Assembly (NCBI GenBank): GCA_946122785.1
Contig: CAMGYJ010000010.1
Span: 12,871,467-12,935,466 of the forward strand
Source: Linum tenue
Lineage: Eukaryota > Streptophyta > Magnoliopsida > Malpighiales > Linaceae
Direction of reading: 5' to 3'
DNA: 64,000 nt
The translations under genes were made by a program, and so were the position numbers. The notes under the pieces were generated by a model. That model worked only from the letters and a program-made list of their open reading frames with translations. It was not told the DNA's origin and ran no database searches. Positions within the stretch are counted from its first letter, which is position 1. Each line of letters opens with the position of its first letter. Of the stretch, positions 20,365 to 31,850 are shown in pieces.

Positions 20365-20931
20365 CTAGCTGGGCGAACTCGTTGTGTGAATTTCGATTTC
20401 ATCATGATCCGGAGCAAACAAGTCCTTGCAGAGCTCGCCATAGAAAGTGCAGACCAAGTCAATGAAAACAGGGCACTTGAGGTTCTTCCAGCAGTAGAGA
20501 AGGTCCTCAACATCCATCAGGTCCCTCATCTTCCCTTCCTCAACAATCATCTCCACCAAGTAGTTCTCGAAGCTTCTGCAGGCATCTTCCACGGTTTCGT
20601 CCCCAAACCGGCTCCCGGACCTGAAGGCCCTGATGTAAGCCGGGGTGACGGGAGATGTCAGTAACTTGTTCCTGTCATGGTCTGCTTCAGATGCAGTGCT
20701 CCTGAGCTCCATCACTCTGTCCATCTTTCTATGGCGACCGAAGGACGAGAGGAGGGAGGTGGATGGTTTGGGTGCTGCCGAGCTGGCCCTGCTATGGCGA
20801 CGACGATGAGCAGAACCAAGGGCTTTGAGGGGCTTTATAGAGAGGTGTTTTCGGAGCTTCAACCTGAAGACACGGAGGAGTTTCCTGCATGGGGTGAGAA
20901 GCTTGGTTTTGAAGGCAACTAATGCTTTCAT
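20365..20931 (-). CDS. OFP17: OVATE family protein, OFP17-like (188 aa)
   Basis: Complete single-exon gene, ATG at 20931. The C-terminal OVATE domain (DUF623, about residues 115-173) is clear: Ala-Cys-Arg-Ser-Phe-Glu-Asn-Tyr-Leu-Val-Glu-Met-Ile-Val-Glu, then Asp-Val-Glu-Asp-Leu-Leu-Tyr-Cys-Trp and Phe-Ile-Asp-Leu-Val. The wording of this domain (Glu-Glu-Gly-Lys-Met-Arg-Asp, Tyr-Gly-Glu-Leu-Cys-Lys-Asp) is that of OFP17 rather than OFP1-type repressors. The N-terminus is short and very basic (Lys/Arg-rich, His-Arg-Arg-Arg-His), fitting a nuclear protein. OFP proteins act as transcriptional co-regulators with TALE homeodomain factors and affect organ shape. It is convergent with the DUF641-type gene. 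Confidence 0.9.
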   Translation of the reverse strand: MKALVAFKTKLLTPCRKLLRVFRLKLRKHLSIKPLKALGSAHRRRHSRASSAAPKPSTSLLSSFGRHRKMDRVMELRSTASEADHDRNKLLTSPVTPAYIRAFRSGSRFGDETVEDACRSFENYLVEMIVEEGKMRDLMDVEDLLYCWKNLKCPVFIDLVCTFYGELCKDLFAPDHDEIEIHTTSSPS

Positions 20932-21278
20932 TTTGAGGTTCTGATCATGAGAGTTTGGTTAGGCAGCTGAGGTGTTGTGGAAGGAATGGCTGCAGGAGAG
21001 GCTTTTCAGTTATGGTGTACCAAACTGAGAGAAAACTGAAAAGGGAATTAGGGAGGTTGGTTACATGGCGATTATGTAGATAGGGATGATGGATTGGATG
21101 GTGGTTAAGTTGGAGAAGAGATCATTATTGTTTATTTAGTTTGAACATGCTTTGGAGTAGTGGGATTCACGTTTGCTGGAGACTGCAAGAAAATAGAAAT
21201 GTGGGACTCCATGAAAAATGAGGCCGGCGAGATGTGCAGAAAGAGATATTTGTAATCATAGACCACGTTAATGAATCT
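20932..21278 (-). promoter_or_regulatory. Upstream region of the OFP17-like gene
   Basis: Minus-strand promoter side of the OFP gene, about 350 bp, ending at the foldback element at 21279. No clear TATA box or coding signal. The element therefore sits in the proximal promoter. Confidence 0.4.
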
Positions 21279-22310
21279 GGGATTTTCCCCCAGAATGCAC
21301 ACTTTTTTAAACAATTTTCCAAAATACACATATTTTATGAATATTTCCAATTTACACATATTTAGACATCACCCGGCCGTCAATCGAGGTGAATGCATTC
21401 ACCTCGACAGACGAAAGCGGTGAATACATTATCGCGGTTGACGGTCGAGGTGAAGGCTTCACCGCGTTTGTCGGTCGCGATGAAGGTCTGACCTAAGGCT
21501 GAAACTTTAAACTGACGTAACTTTGCGCTCGGTTATCCAATCATAACGATTATTTTTTGATTCCGTGTAACTTTTCAAGATCTTTCAATCTGCAACCCTC
21601 ATTCAACCCCAAAAAATGTTGTTTGCTACACCGAACGAGCAATTTTTCGATTTTGACAAACTTTGGAAGACCATAACTTTGTGCTCCGCAATCTGAATGT
21701 CATGAAATGTTTTCTGATTTCGCATAACTTTTTAAGGACTACTACTTTGATCATAACCATAATTTTGGAATTTATGTATTTGTGAAAAGTAAAGGTAAAG
21801 TTATTCTCAAAATTTCGTATATCCTTAAAATATTTCTTGTTTTGAAAATTATTTCCTAGTAAAACTTGTAATTCTTAAAAAGTTATGCGCAATAAAAAAA
21901 ACTTTATGACTTTTGGATTGAGCAGCACAAAGTTATGACCTTCCAAAGTTAAAATAAAAAAATTAATCGTTCGGGGTAGCAAACGACACTTTTTGGGGAT
22001 GAAGGCGAGTTGCAGATTAAAAGATCTTGAAAAGTTATGCGGAATCAAAAGACACTTCGCTACGATTGGATAAGCAAGCGAAAAGTTACGTTCATTTGAA
22101 GTTTCAGCCTTAGGTCAAACCTTCACTGCGACCGACATATGCGATGAAGCCTTCACCGCGGTTGTCAACCGTGGTGATGCATTCACTACTTTCATCTGTC
22201 ACGGTGAATGCATTCACCGTATTGCCCAAACATGTGTAGATTGAGAAGTTTTTTATAAAATGCATGTATTTTGGATTATAAAAAAAAATGTGTATTTTAG
22301 GATTTTTTCC
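21279..22310. mobile_element. Foldback Mutator-like element, copy 2
   Basis: A long imperfect palindrome centred near 21795. The left end has GGGATTTTCCCCCAGAATGC, the right end read backwards GGAAAAAATCCTAAAATAC; CCAAAATACA and ATTTTAT recur in both arms. Flanks ATGAATCT (21271-21278) and ATGAGTCT (22311-22318) look like an 8-9 bp duplication with one change. Subterminal blocks are repeats of AGGTGAATGCATTCACCT type. The core is shared with the other two copies. No coding capacity. Confidence 0.75.
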
Positions 22311-23027
22311 ATGAGTCTCTATATGTATGGGTAGTGATATGCATTAGCAATTGAGCATGTGCGACACTTGTGACAGTAACTGTTTAGAGTTTGAAGAAAC
22401 ACAAATGGCTGACTTTTGTTTGGTTATTCTGCTCTTCTTAAGGCAGTTAATATCTTTCTTGACCAAATATTTAGTTGGCTACTCAAGTTCACAATATGAT
22501 ATAGTTTGCGTCTCGATAAGTTCATTAATAAGAATCTAAAGAAGGTATTTGTGTCATGTGCAACTTATTTGAAAAAATCTAGCATGAAAGAAATGGATTG
22601 AACACTTATGATTCTTGTCTTTTGAAATTCGAGAAGAGTTGAGAAAGATAGTATTAGTTATTCAAAAGACTTGATGAAAGCGAGTCAGTATGTGTTTGAA
22701 ATGAAACTATTTCAACGAAAACTTATGTTATCACCTTAGTGAGTGAAACGATTTTTTTTAATGTTTAAAATTTGAATTTATAAGTTTGCCTATAAATGTC
22801 CAAGAGTAAAATATGTACAATAGACAAAGAACATATTGAGTAAATTGTTATCATAAAACAACACATTATTTCTGTAACTAAAACTTGATATCATATGACA
22901 TGACAATTTTACGCATACAGAGCGTGGAGAAATATTGGACAATATTATTTGGATAAATGGGATGATTTCCAAGCATCAAAGTCTAGGATATAATATTTAG
23001 TTAAAAATGTAAACTTATAACACCGTC
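22311..23027. other. AT-rich intergenic sequence
   Basis: I see no gene, RNA or classifiable repeat here. Confidence 0.5.
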
Positions 23028-23175
23028 AGGGGCGGACCCACCTCTAAGGAAGGCGTGAAACCCGAAACTCCTTCGTCCGAAATTCTTGTGAGGATCCCTT
23101 TTTTTTTTGTATGAAAAATTCGAACACGGGACCTCCGAAACACATTCGATAATTGTATCCAACACACCTTATTAT
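23028..23175. repeat. Dispersed-repeat-like sequence (possible SINE or MITE)
   Basis: Begins CAGGGGCGGACCCACC and includes a T9 run and AATTCGAACACGGGACCTCCGA. These GGGGCGGACCCA/GGGACCTC phrases recur in plant dispersed repeats. I found no flanking duplication, so the class is open. Confidence 0.35.
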
Positions 23176-23765
23176 ATTACAAAATTTGTGTTGTCATAAT
23201 GTTATTAAACTATGTAAGTTATCGGACTTCAGACTAAGTAGTTAATTAGTTGATTGTACAGGAGAAAACAATTAATTGGCTACTTAGTACATAGTGAGCA
23301 TTCAGAGAGATAGCTATCACCTTAGAGATAACCTTGGTAATTTAAATGATAATTATATTGATTGATAAACTGGTTGAGTCAAGTAATTAGATAGTAAATT
23401 TCATATTGTCTTTCCTCATACCTTCTTCCATATATTTTTCTGTAAGTAAATTTTCAACTTACTTTCTAGGTTAGTTATTGTTTTCCACATTGATGCCTGT
23501 CGCTGCCCTCCAATTGTCGACGTCGACGACATCCTTATTCTCATTCAAACTTCCACTTTGACGTTTGTGGCCACCCTTCCAGCTTTCCCATATAAAATTA
23601 GTGTTTATTTTACCTCTTGCAACTGCAAGATACAAAATGACATTTTTCATATATGAGCTTAATCAAGAATGATAGTTGGTATCAGTTGAGTGATAAATTT
23701 ATGAATAATTGTTTAGTTGTTTACATTAAAAAGTTCGATTTGCAACCTAATGGACCAATGTAATT
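23176..23765. other. Intergenic sequence
   Basis: AT-rich, no supported features. Confidence 0.45.
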
Positions 23766-24692
23766 GATATGATCCCAAATGGTCAACTCTACACGTTTAA
23801 ATTACTTGGCGAAGAAGCTATCGAAGTTGGAAAGAAGGGCAGAATTTGGCTAAGTCAAAATCCGTGTTCATGGTACCTACTTTGGAAGCTTGTATCTCAC
23901 AAATGGCTCAATGAAAATGGGATATCAAGATCTTGTTTTAAACATAAAGTTACCATCTTTCTAATTATATGCTTTGTGGATCCAGAAGATGGCATTAAGG
24001 TTGTTTTCCAAGGCCTCAAATTTGCTACCTCAAAACTCTGGAAACTGTTTTGTGAAGCCTACTTTGGAGCTTAATTCGAGGAGTATGGATCTGATTCAAG
24101 TTCAAAGGCTTCCACAACATGAAACTAGGTATGTTTATTTACAAAGGGAAGGAATTGGATGAAAGATTGGAGTTCTGGAAGGCCTCGAACGAAAGGCGCG
24201 AAGTTAGTACGAAAGCTGCTTTTTGACTGTTTGCTGGCAGCTTACTTGAGCTTCAAGAAAGGGAGTTTAAACCCGAATTTTGTGACCTTTTTAGTGTAGA
24301 ATTTTATTTTAATTGTTTCCTTGTTATATTAGGATTGTATTAGGTTTTATTTGCCTTTAAGTACCTTTTTTTTTCGTTGTAAAAATTCAGACTTTGATTA
24401 ATCGAAAAACAAACCTTTGGTTTTGTGCAAGTTGCGACTTGTTTGAGTTTGGTGGATTCCAAGCTTGTGAGCTTTGTATCGATTGAATATTCTCGTCAAT
24501 CGTGATCAAGCAGCTACCCTTTTATATCATACGAGCTTTCCCCATGTGTGGAATTGTCCGTTGGTTCAGTTTTATCCCAATTTCTTATTAAGAACGCGTT
24601 GTTCTTGATTGGAATTCAATCAATCTTCGGATTGATTGTTTGTTGTGTTAATTTGATAAAAATATACCCCCAGGAGCCCCGTTCTACACAAG
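23766..24692 (+). repeat. LTR-like sequence of the 40488-44346 family, forward copy
   Basis: Matches the reverse complement of about 40810-41470: AAATGGTCAACTCTACACG, GGTATGTTTATTTACAAAGG, GAAGGAATTGGATGAAAGATT, and TGGAAGGCCTCGAACGAAAGG. An embedded coding-like segment (23769-24074) reads Pro-Asn-Gly-Gln-Leu-Tyr-Thr-Phe-Lys-Leu-Leu and matches the same peptide at 41148-41795. The right end (near 24692) is set by CCCCCAGGAGCCCCGTTC, comparable to ACCCCCCTAGGGTCGTA in the other copies. The left end looks truncated. Confidence 0.6.
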
Positions 24693-24797
24693 GGCGAAGA
24701 AGAATAAGCAATCGACTGTTTTTGTACAAGCAAAATTCGAGTTCAAAACATTGCAACCCCTATACGTACCTTGGAGCTGCTGTTTTTTAATTGAATT

Positions 24798-25400
24798 TTG
24801 ATGGAATATTCATTGGAAGTAAAGGCGATGGAAGAAGGTCGTAGAGAGGCCAAGAATCTGAAATTTCATGGCCAAGAGACGCGGGCAGCAGCTCGAGTTC
24901 TACATCGAAAATTCGACGAGCAGAGAGACAACTTATTTCACAGCAGATGCGTTGTGAATGGGAAATTATTATCGCTTGTGATCAACAGAGACTCCTGTGC
25001 AAATATTATCAGCCTAGACGCTGTCCAGAAGCTTGGATTAATGACGCAAATGCATCCAGAGCCTTACCAACTCGGCTGGATCAACGAACACGGTATAATT
25101 AATATCACGAAGCAAGCGGTGGTTCGTTTTTCAATCGGTTGTTACGAAGACGAGGTAAATTGTGACGTTGTGCTGATGAATTGTGTTCATATGATTCTAG
25201 GAAGACCGTGGAAATTTGATCGCGAAGTTTCTCATCATTGTCGAAACAATCAGTTCAAATTCCGGCATCACGGCAGGAAGATAGTTCTGAAACCTCTTTC
25301 GTCGGATGAAGTTTATGACGATTTGATGCAGATGGAGGAGAATCGATTGAGGGAAAGGAGCCTTGGGCTCAGTTGTGGGTTCAACGACGAATTGGGTTAA
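24798..25400 (+). pseudogene. Ty3-type retropepsin fragment (200 aa)
   Basis: Internal region of the same LTR element. About residues 52-82 read as a retropepsin start (Val-Val-Asn-Gly-Lys-Leu-Leu-Ser-Leu-Val-Ile-Asn..Asp-Ser-Cys-Ala-Asn-Ile-Ile-Ser), where the catalytic Asp-x-Gly is replaced. The later Ile-Leu-Gly-Arg-Pro-Trp motif is present. No RT, RNase H or integrase follows, so the element is non-autonomous or deleted. Confidence 0.6.
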
Positions 25401-26348
25401 GTTTGATGAGTTTTCGAAAGCTGCCCAAGGCAATTCTGCCGCTGGAACAGAACCCCTGCAGTGACCCCTGTTTTGCAGCGACAAAATAGAGCGCCGACTC
25501 CGGCAGCTCATCCAACGAAGAAGAAGGAAAAACGACGCTCGATTCAGCCCAAGATGATGAATTAGATGTTGAAGGAGCGATGGGAGAGTGAGGAGAAGAC
25601 CCGAAATTGACCACCGATGCGCGACTCGATCTGGTAACGTCAACCGCAGACCTCCCAGTCCTCCCGAAGAAACAGAGCAGGAAAGAGGGGCAGTTGGGTG
25701 GCGAGCTGGGAAGCGATTCAAGCCAAACCAATCATCCCAAAACATTCCCTAATGAATCAGGAATCCTTCTTATTTTTTATAATCTAAATCGAGATCAAAC
25801 TCCTCTGGAAACGCAGAAACGAGAAGGAAAAGCCGCTGAATTGGTTGGGGATGATTCAAGTCAAGAGGTCTTCATCAACACTTTCAATGAAGGCCCGGGA
25901 AGGTGTAAATTTGATATAATCCAACCAGAATGAGCTCAAATAAAGAATTATCAGGACGATTGTTTGCCTATGAAACTGCCGAAGTTTGACTCCAAAACTG
26001 GGTATCCCGTTGGAGAGTTCAGGGAAGATTCAATCCCAACCGAAGCTGCAGAAATCTTCCTGGAGACGACGAGAAGATGTTCCCTTGTCCAGAATGGATC
26101 GAATGCACCTCCATTACCGGACCCAAGTCGTGCAGAAGTTGCTCTGCAAAACGGGCAAATAGGATCCATAATTGAGTTTATGGGTTGGAGTGATTGAGGA
26201 GGAGTCGACGAAATTGGCTGATGCAGGATCAATTGGACATGTCCCAGGAAGCTGTCGGAGTCGTCAATTCGACTCTAGAATCCCTATACTAAAAACGTCC
26301 AAATTTTGTTCCACCTCGCCGGAAACTGGGTTTGGTTCATATGAAGAT
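25401..26348 (+). other. Decayed internal region of the LTR element
   Basis: Short overlapping open frames on both strands, none with a recognisable domain. Probably the rest of the internal region after the protease fragment. It ends at the solo LTR. Confidence 0.35.
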
Positions 26349-27781
26349 TGATTCGGGTTAGATTAGACACTTTTACACCCTATTAGCTGTGTCATTTTGC
26401 TCAGTTTCCTTGGTCCTAGGAACAATTTTACGCTAGTTGTGTTCGTGTTGTTTCATATTTCAGATCTAAGCAGTTAAAATTGGCACCGGGATAAAAATTT
26501 GGACAAAATAGGGCGAGAATGGAGAAAAATGGACAAAGAAGCAGAGATCATTGTTTTGGATGAGCTATCACAGACGTAGACTATGAAGTTGACGCCCCGA
26601 TCGTGAGGTTTGCACAGTTCCAGGGAAATCTTTACAACTCGTGGGAAGTGTCACAATCACGGTCGCAGACCTTAATTTCCGCAAGTGGCCTACGAAGATT
26701 GTAAGTGATACAATGCGTTTTGTACTGTGATCACGGTTACCTTGTCGACTTTACGGGTGTAATCTCAGACCGTGATTCCTGCACTTGAGGGCTATAAAAA
26801 GGAGAGTTATTTTAATTCAAAGGGGAGAGTCTAAGAGAGAGATTGGAGCTTCTTCTTCAAGGTTTAGAGAGAGAGAGAGAGAGAGCTATGAGTTAGAGAA
26901 GGAAGAAGGAGATCTTCGCCTACCCAAGGCTAGAGGAAGGTTGATTTCTTCTCCCAAGATGGAATCAAACATCTAAGAGGAAGGAAGATCACTTTGTAAT
27001 GGGGTTTTCTTATATCTTATTTTTTTTCTCCTCTAGCTAGGAGTAGTCTCCAGTTTCACTTGGATGTTGTGAACCCTAGTCTACGATGTGTTAGATTGTA
27101 GGAAGTGAACTCTATGTGTGTTGGATTTGTGATTTACATAATGTTTGAGGTATTATTCATGGAATTTGGGTGTTGATTGGTCATATATCAATTTTGGGAC
27201 AGTTGACCTAGAAGAAGGAAATCCCGTCGTAGCCCAATCTTGCTAATTTGGATAACCTTCCCTAAAGAAATTCGGGCCATTCCTCATTCATCGAATTAGT
27301 GCCATATATCGTCTTGATTGGTTACTTTTGACCATTCTGGATTAACCTTTGAGGGATTTGTTTTGCGAACCTTGGTTGATCGATTAAGAGGTCTAGGGGT
27401 TCTCTAGCTATTAGTGACAATCCTTAATCGATCAATTGAGAGGTTTAATGGTTCCTAGCTAATTTCAAACTCCTCACGGTGTAGTATGATCATCCCTATT
27501 ACACTAGAGTTTCATGTGTTGTATCTTGATACGAGACTAAGGGGAGAAATGTCTGAATGATGCTTTCTCAAATCGAACTCATAATGTCTTACTTGATTTC
27601 TTGTTTTAATTCTAGTTTTCTTAGCTTTAAACACAATCCAATTGCTAGATAACGTGTGAACAATTGAAGTAAGGGTATATAGACCACCCGTGTTGGCATT
27701 GAAATACTTACCCTATCCTACACACTCTATAGTTTGCACTTGGCCTGTAGTTGGGATAAAAAGTAGTGATAAAGAGAGTCA
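26349..27781 (+). mobile_element. Solo LTR, forward orientation, related to the 15892 and 60942 copies
   Basis: Starts TGATTCGGG and ends AGAGAGTCA, with a perfect 5-bp duplication AAGAT (26344-26348 and 27782-27786). A TATA box (CTATAAAAAGG) lies at 26792-26802, preceded by CACGGTCG/ACCGTGA inverted motifs (26655-26775) and followed by a purine-rich leader with a GA microsatellite. Near its end it shares GCTAGATAA and TTTGCACTTGGCC with the other solo LTRs; its start shares ATGCTAGGTTGTGTTC-like and ATTTCAGRTCTAAGCA-like blocks. Confidence 0.75.
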
Positions 27782-27786
27782 AAGAT

Positions 27787-29440
27787 CGAAAAAGTTCACA
27801 GAGAAGAACAGTTTTGGTATATGACGTATCAAGATGCAAGCGCTATGAAAAAAACAAGGGATGGGGGGGGGGGTATCTGGGAAACCAAAGAAGATATGGC
27901 TCGATGAAGAAGAGTGGAATGTCATGGAGGAGCTTGAAATCATGTTATCATTGTCTAATGACAACATCATTGAAGTCGCTGATGAGAAGACTGTCGCAGG
28001 CTTGTTGTTGAAGCTGAAAAGTATGTATATGATGAAGTCTTTAACCAAAAGCTTCATCTCAACAACGTTTACTCAGCTTGAGTATGCCAGAAGGTCTACC
28101 TATGAGATAGAATCTAGAACAACTAAATTCCATCTTATACGTTAGATTTTCGTAACATAGATGTCAAAGTAGATGATGAAGATGTTGTCCTAATTCTGTT
28201 GGTTTCTTTGCCAAAATCATGTGGAAATTTTGAGGATACCTTTATTGTTAGGAAAGATGGCCTGACTCTGGAGGATGTTAGATACGCTCTTCATTGGAGA
28301 GAGATCTGACATAAGATGTTCGGTTCTAGTACAGATAGTCAAACATCGAGTTTAGCAATTATAGGGGGTAAGGGACAAAAGTAATATTGAAAAAGGAAAT
28401 ACATAGAAACTCAAATTCTAAAGGTTCTAGTCCATCTTGAAACGATGCATGTCATATCTGTAAAGTAGTAGGCAATTGGAAATACAACTGTCCCAAGATA
28501 AAGGGGCCTCAGAAGAAACAAGTTTCTACTTCCATAACAGAAACTGGCAATAATTCTGATGATGATCTCGCATCGGCTATAGATGAGAAATCACATAGTA
28601 AGGATGTATTCTTTCTTGATACTGAAATGAAGATATATATTTTCAACCAACGAGCATATAGATGTTGGAAACGTGGTTATGGAATGGAGCTGTCTGTAAG
28701 GTAGTTGGAATAGGGACCATCAAGTTACAAACCTATGATGGTTCGTTCTGTCTTGTGAACAAAGTTAGACATGATCCATAGATGACCAAAAAATTAATTT
28801 CTTTAAGTCTACTCGGCATTAAGGGTTTCAGCTTTGAGGGAAAAGGTTGAGATGTATATGTCTACAAAGTTTCAAAAAGGATTTTAAAAGGCGTGAAACA
28901 TGGTACCTTGTATGCTTTGCAATGTTTGGTGTTGTCAGCTTCTGTTGTTCTTGTATCACCCGAGGTTCACAAGAAAGATATGACCACTCTTTGACACTTG
29001 CGACTTGGTCATATGAGTGAAAAGGGATGAAAATTCTATCTAAGATAGATTTTCTTTGCGAGCACAAGGTGCAACGTCTCGAATTTGCGAGAATTATGTG
29101 TCTGGGATCCTAGGAAGGGTATTCACCAAACAAAGGAGATATTGAATTACCACCACTCTAACTATTGGGGTCCTTCTCGAGTTGAATCTATTGGAGAGAT
29201 CATGTATTTTTTTTCTATTATCGGTGATACTCAACGTTTACTTGGATATTCTTGATGAATCATAAAAGTGAAGCTTTCAAGAAGTTCAAGAAGTGGAAGC
29301 CCTTGGTGGAGAATCAGAATGGAAAAAAGATTAAGAGGCTTTGTACTGACAATGGCTTCGAGTTCTATAGCTTTGAGTTCAACAAATTATGCAAGGATGA
29401 ATGGATTGCCCATCATCAGTATATTTTTTTCATGAAAGAC
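27787..29440 (+). mobile_element. Degenerate Ty1/copia fragment (gag to integrase)
   Basis: Plus-strand copia remains with many stops and shifts. A gag region reads Asp-Glu-Lys-Thr-Val-Ala-Gly-Leu-Leu-Leu-Lys-Leu-Lys-Ser-Met-Tyr (about 27980-28030) and Asp-Asp-Glu-Asp-Val-Val-Leu-Ile-Leu-Leu-Val-Ser-Leu-Pro (about 28165-28215). A zinc-knuckle remnant Cys-His-Ile-Cys..Cys-Pro follows (about 28447-28495), then Leu-Arg-Leu-Gly-His-Met-Ser (about 29000) and integrase core with Cys-Thr-Asp-Asn-Gly-Phe-Glu-Phe (about 29342). It stops before RT and has no recognisable LTRs. Confidence 0.75.
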
Positions 29441-29479
29441 CTGTATTATTTGATTAATTGCAAATATTACAGGAATCCG

Positions 29480-31690
29480 ATATAAATTGAGGAACTAGAA
29501 AAATAGGGGGATGTTCACTTTTTAAACTATCCCATATATGTCGGTGGAAACAGGGGATTGATTGCCAATATTTAGTCTCCTGCCATCTGCAAACATTCAG
29601 TCTCCACCACCCCGAAACCCATCCCTTATCCTTCGATACAAGCTGCATCAACATTAATCTTAAAATTCACGATGATAGGAGGTTCTTGGAGGTGATCCTG
29701 CTGTCTGCCTGCTCGTTATCACCTTATTCATTATCTCATATTTTTTCATCCTTTCCTTATTCCACATTTGACTATTCCATTCATCCTAGATAAACCACAA
29801 AGTTGCCAAAAATTGGCCAATGGACTCGTCTGTCTCCAATTCTTACAACGCCACCATCCATTCTTCACAGGTAAGTTCTTCTCCCTTTTCAAATAAATGT
29901 TTAAGCAAGCTAGACCGCCATACTCTGTCCACAGAATGGGCCTAATCTCACCCGTTTTGGGTTCTAACCAATATGTTTGCTTTAATGGGTAGAACATTTC
30001 GAATCAACTTTCGCTGATAAATCTTCAATTTTGAAGGAATTGAAAGTTCCCAGAAGTGTTCCCATTTAATAGGCGTATATAGTTCTCCTAGCTCCAATTC
30101 TTGTCTATTCCTCCATAAGTGGTAGGTTCATTTCACAGTTTAGCTACCTGTTTTCTCGTTGCACTAAATTCGTCGATCCTTAGTAGATAATCCAGAGAGA
30201 TGTATGCTCATAATTTGGTGTCAATCCTGGAGCTGGAAATAGGCTTGTAGGATAGATGGCTTCCATGTCCTTGTATGTTTATCAATTAGCTTGCTCACTG
30301 AGGTGGTCTGAGTAAACTGGGAGATTGGTGAGATAACCCTATGATTTGAGGACGTTGGCACCCATTTATTGATCCAAATATGCACCTTATTCCCATTTCA
30401 CATTCTCCATCTTAGACCCTCATGTAGAATTCCTTGAGCTGCTAGAATACTTCGCCACACATAGTTTGGATTGTAACCAACTCTGCTTCGACTAAGTCTC
30501 TATCAAGGTGGTATTTTGCTTTAAAGATTCTTCGCACCATAGAGTTATGATTCTGAATTATGTTCCACAATTGCTTTCCAATAAGAACAAGGTTGAATTC
30601 ATGAAAGTTTGTGAATCCCGAATCTCTTTCTTTTTCAAGCAACATAGCTCTTTCTAACTATTCCATTGTGTTGTGTACTCCTATTTCTGTTGACCCCACC
30701 AGAAAGTTGACAAGAGAATTTGGATTTTGTTAATTACTGTGACACTAGGAATACTAGCATTGCGTATGTCATTTGTGCTTGAGCCATGCCTTGATCATCA
30801 CTTCTTTCCCCCCATATGACAATAGTTTACACTTCTATAGTTTCGCCTTTTTTTGAACTCTGTCTACCAGGTAGAAGAAGTAGACCAACATATTTAGCAT
30901 GATATCCAACCACATTTATACCAATAACAGCCACCAGCTCCTGCCTTTCAGTTTCATAAACATTAGGGCTAAATGAGATTTCCGATTTGGTCAAATTCTC
31001 CTTCTTCCCCGATTCTTCCTTATAGAGAGTAGGATGTTACACACCTCTTCACATTCTTGTCTAGTGGCTTTTTCAAAAAGCACACTATCATTTCTAAAGA
31101 GGAGGTGGGTTATGGGAGGGGCACCTTCTTTAACTTGGATACCTTCAATTTTCTTCTCCCTTTCACCATTGATAGCAATGTTGACAATCCTTAGGGAGTT
31201 AGGGTGATATGGGATCACCTTGCCTGAGTCCTCGAGAGGGAAACAAAGACACTGTTGAGACACATGTCATTATCATAATTGTCCATCTGTCATGAAAACC
31301 TAATTTCCTCATTACTTCTTCTAGAAATTCCTACTAAACCCTATCATAAGCTTTAGAGATATCAAGTTTAGTTGACATGAATCCCTTTATGCTTTGGTTT
31401 CTACCTTTCATTGAGTGGAAACACTCAAAAGCTATCATCACATTGTCTGTGATCAGTCAACTCGGTTTAATGCGCTTTAAAATTCAGTGATAACCTCATT
31501 CAAAATCCCTTTCATCCGGTTAGCCAAAACTTTAAATAGGATGTTGTGTAATACCTTACAGTGATTGATGGGACAAAATTATAGATGGGAGAAGCATGGA
31601 ACGCCAACAGAAGGTCTTAAAGTGTTCAACTAACTATTTTTAGATCATTTTCTCTACAGAACTTAATATTCTTCTAATAAGATCATTGAT
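29480..31690 (-). mobile_element. Degenerate LINE (RT to RNase H), minus strand
   Basis: A second LINE, heavily mutated. From its 5' side: RT sequence at 31560-31270 with Leu-Ala-Asn-Arg-Met-Lys, Thr-Asp-Asn-Val and Ser-Lys-Ala-Tyr-Asp-Arg-Val; a broken palm motif at about 31080 (Leu-Leu-Phe-Arg-Asn-Asp-Ser for Leu-Phe-Ala-Asp-Asp-Ser); the later RT region at 30645-30442 (Phe-His-Glu-Phe-Asn-Leu-Val-Leu-Ile-Gly-Lys-Gln-Leu-Trp); zf-RVT-like sequence near 29760-30040; and an RNase H-type Lys-Ile-Asn-Val-Asp-Ala-Ala-Cys motif near 29655. It is a different LINE lineage from 10744-14407, which shows no RNase H. Confidence 0.75.
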
Positions 31691-31694
31691 ATCA

Positions 31695-31850
31695 TTCCAA
31701 GATGAGTGACACACAAAATGAATGAGGAGCTTCTCAAACCATTAGCACAAGAGGAGATTTAGAATGCCTTAAGAAAAATGGGACCTCATAAAGCCCCAGG
31801 AGCATATGAGATGTCTGTCTTGCATTCTTGCTGGAAGGATTTTTCAGGAG
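31695..31850 (+). mobile_element. Short LINE RT fragment in the opposite orientation
   Basis: Plus-strand reading gives Met-Asn-Glu-Glu-Leu-Leu-Lys-Pro-Leu-Ala-Gln-Glu-Glu-Ile, then His-Lys-Ala-Pro-Gly-Ala, the LINE RT block just before Ala-Pro-Gly-Pro-Asp-Gly. It faces the previous LINE, so an inversion or second insertion has occurred at about 31690. Confidence 0.55.

Noticed and set aside
23028..23175. tRNA gene
   Set aside because: The GAACACGGGACC text is B-box-like at best; no A-box or cloverleaf can be drawn.
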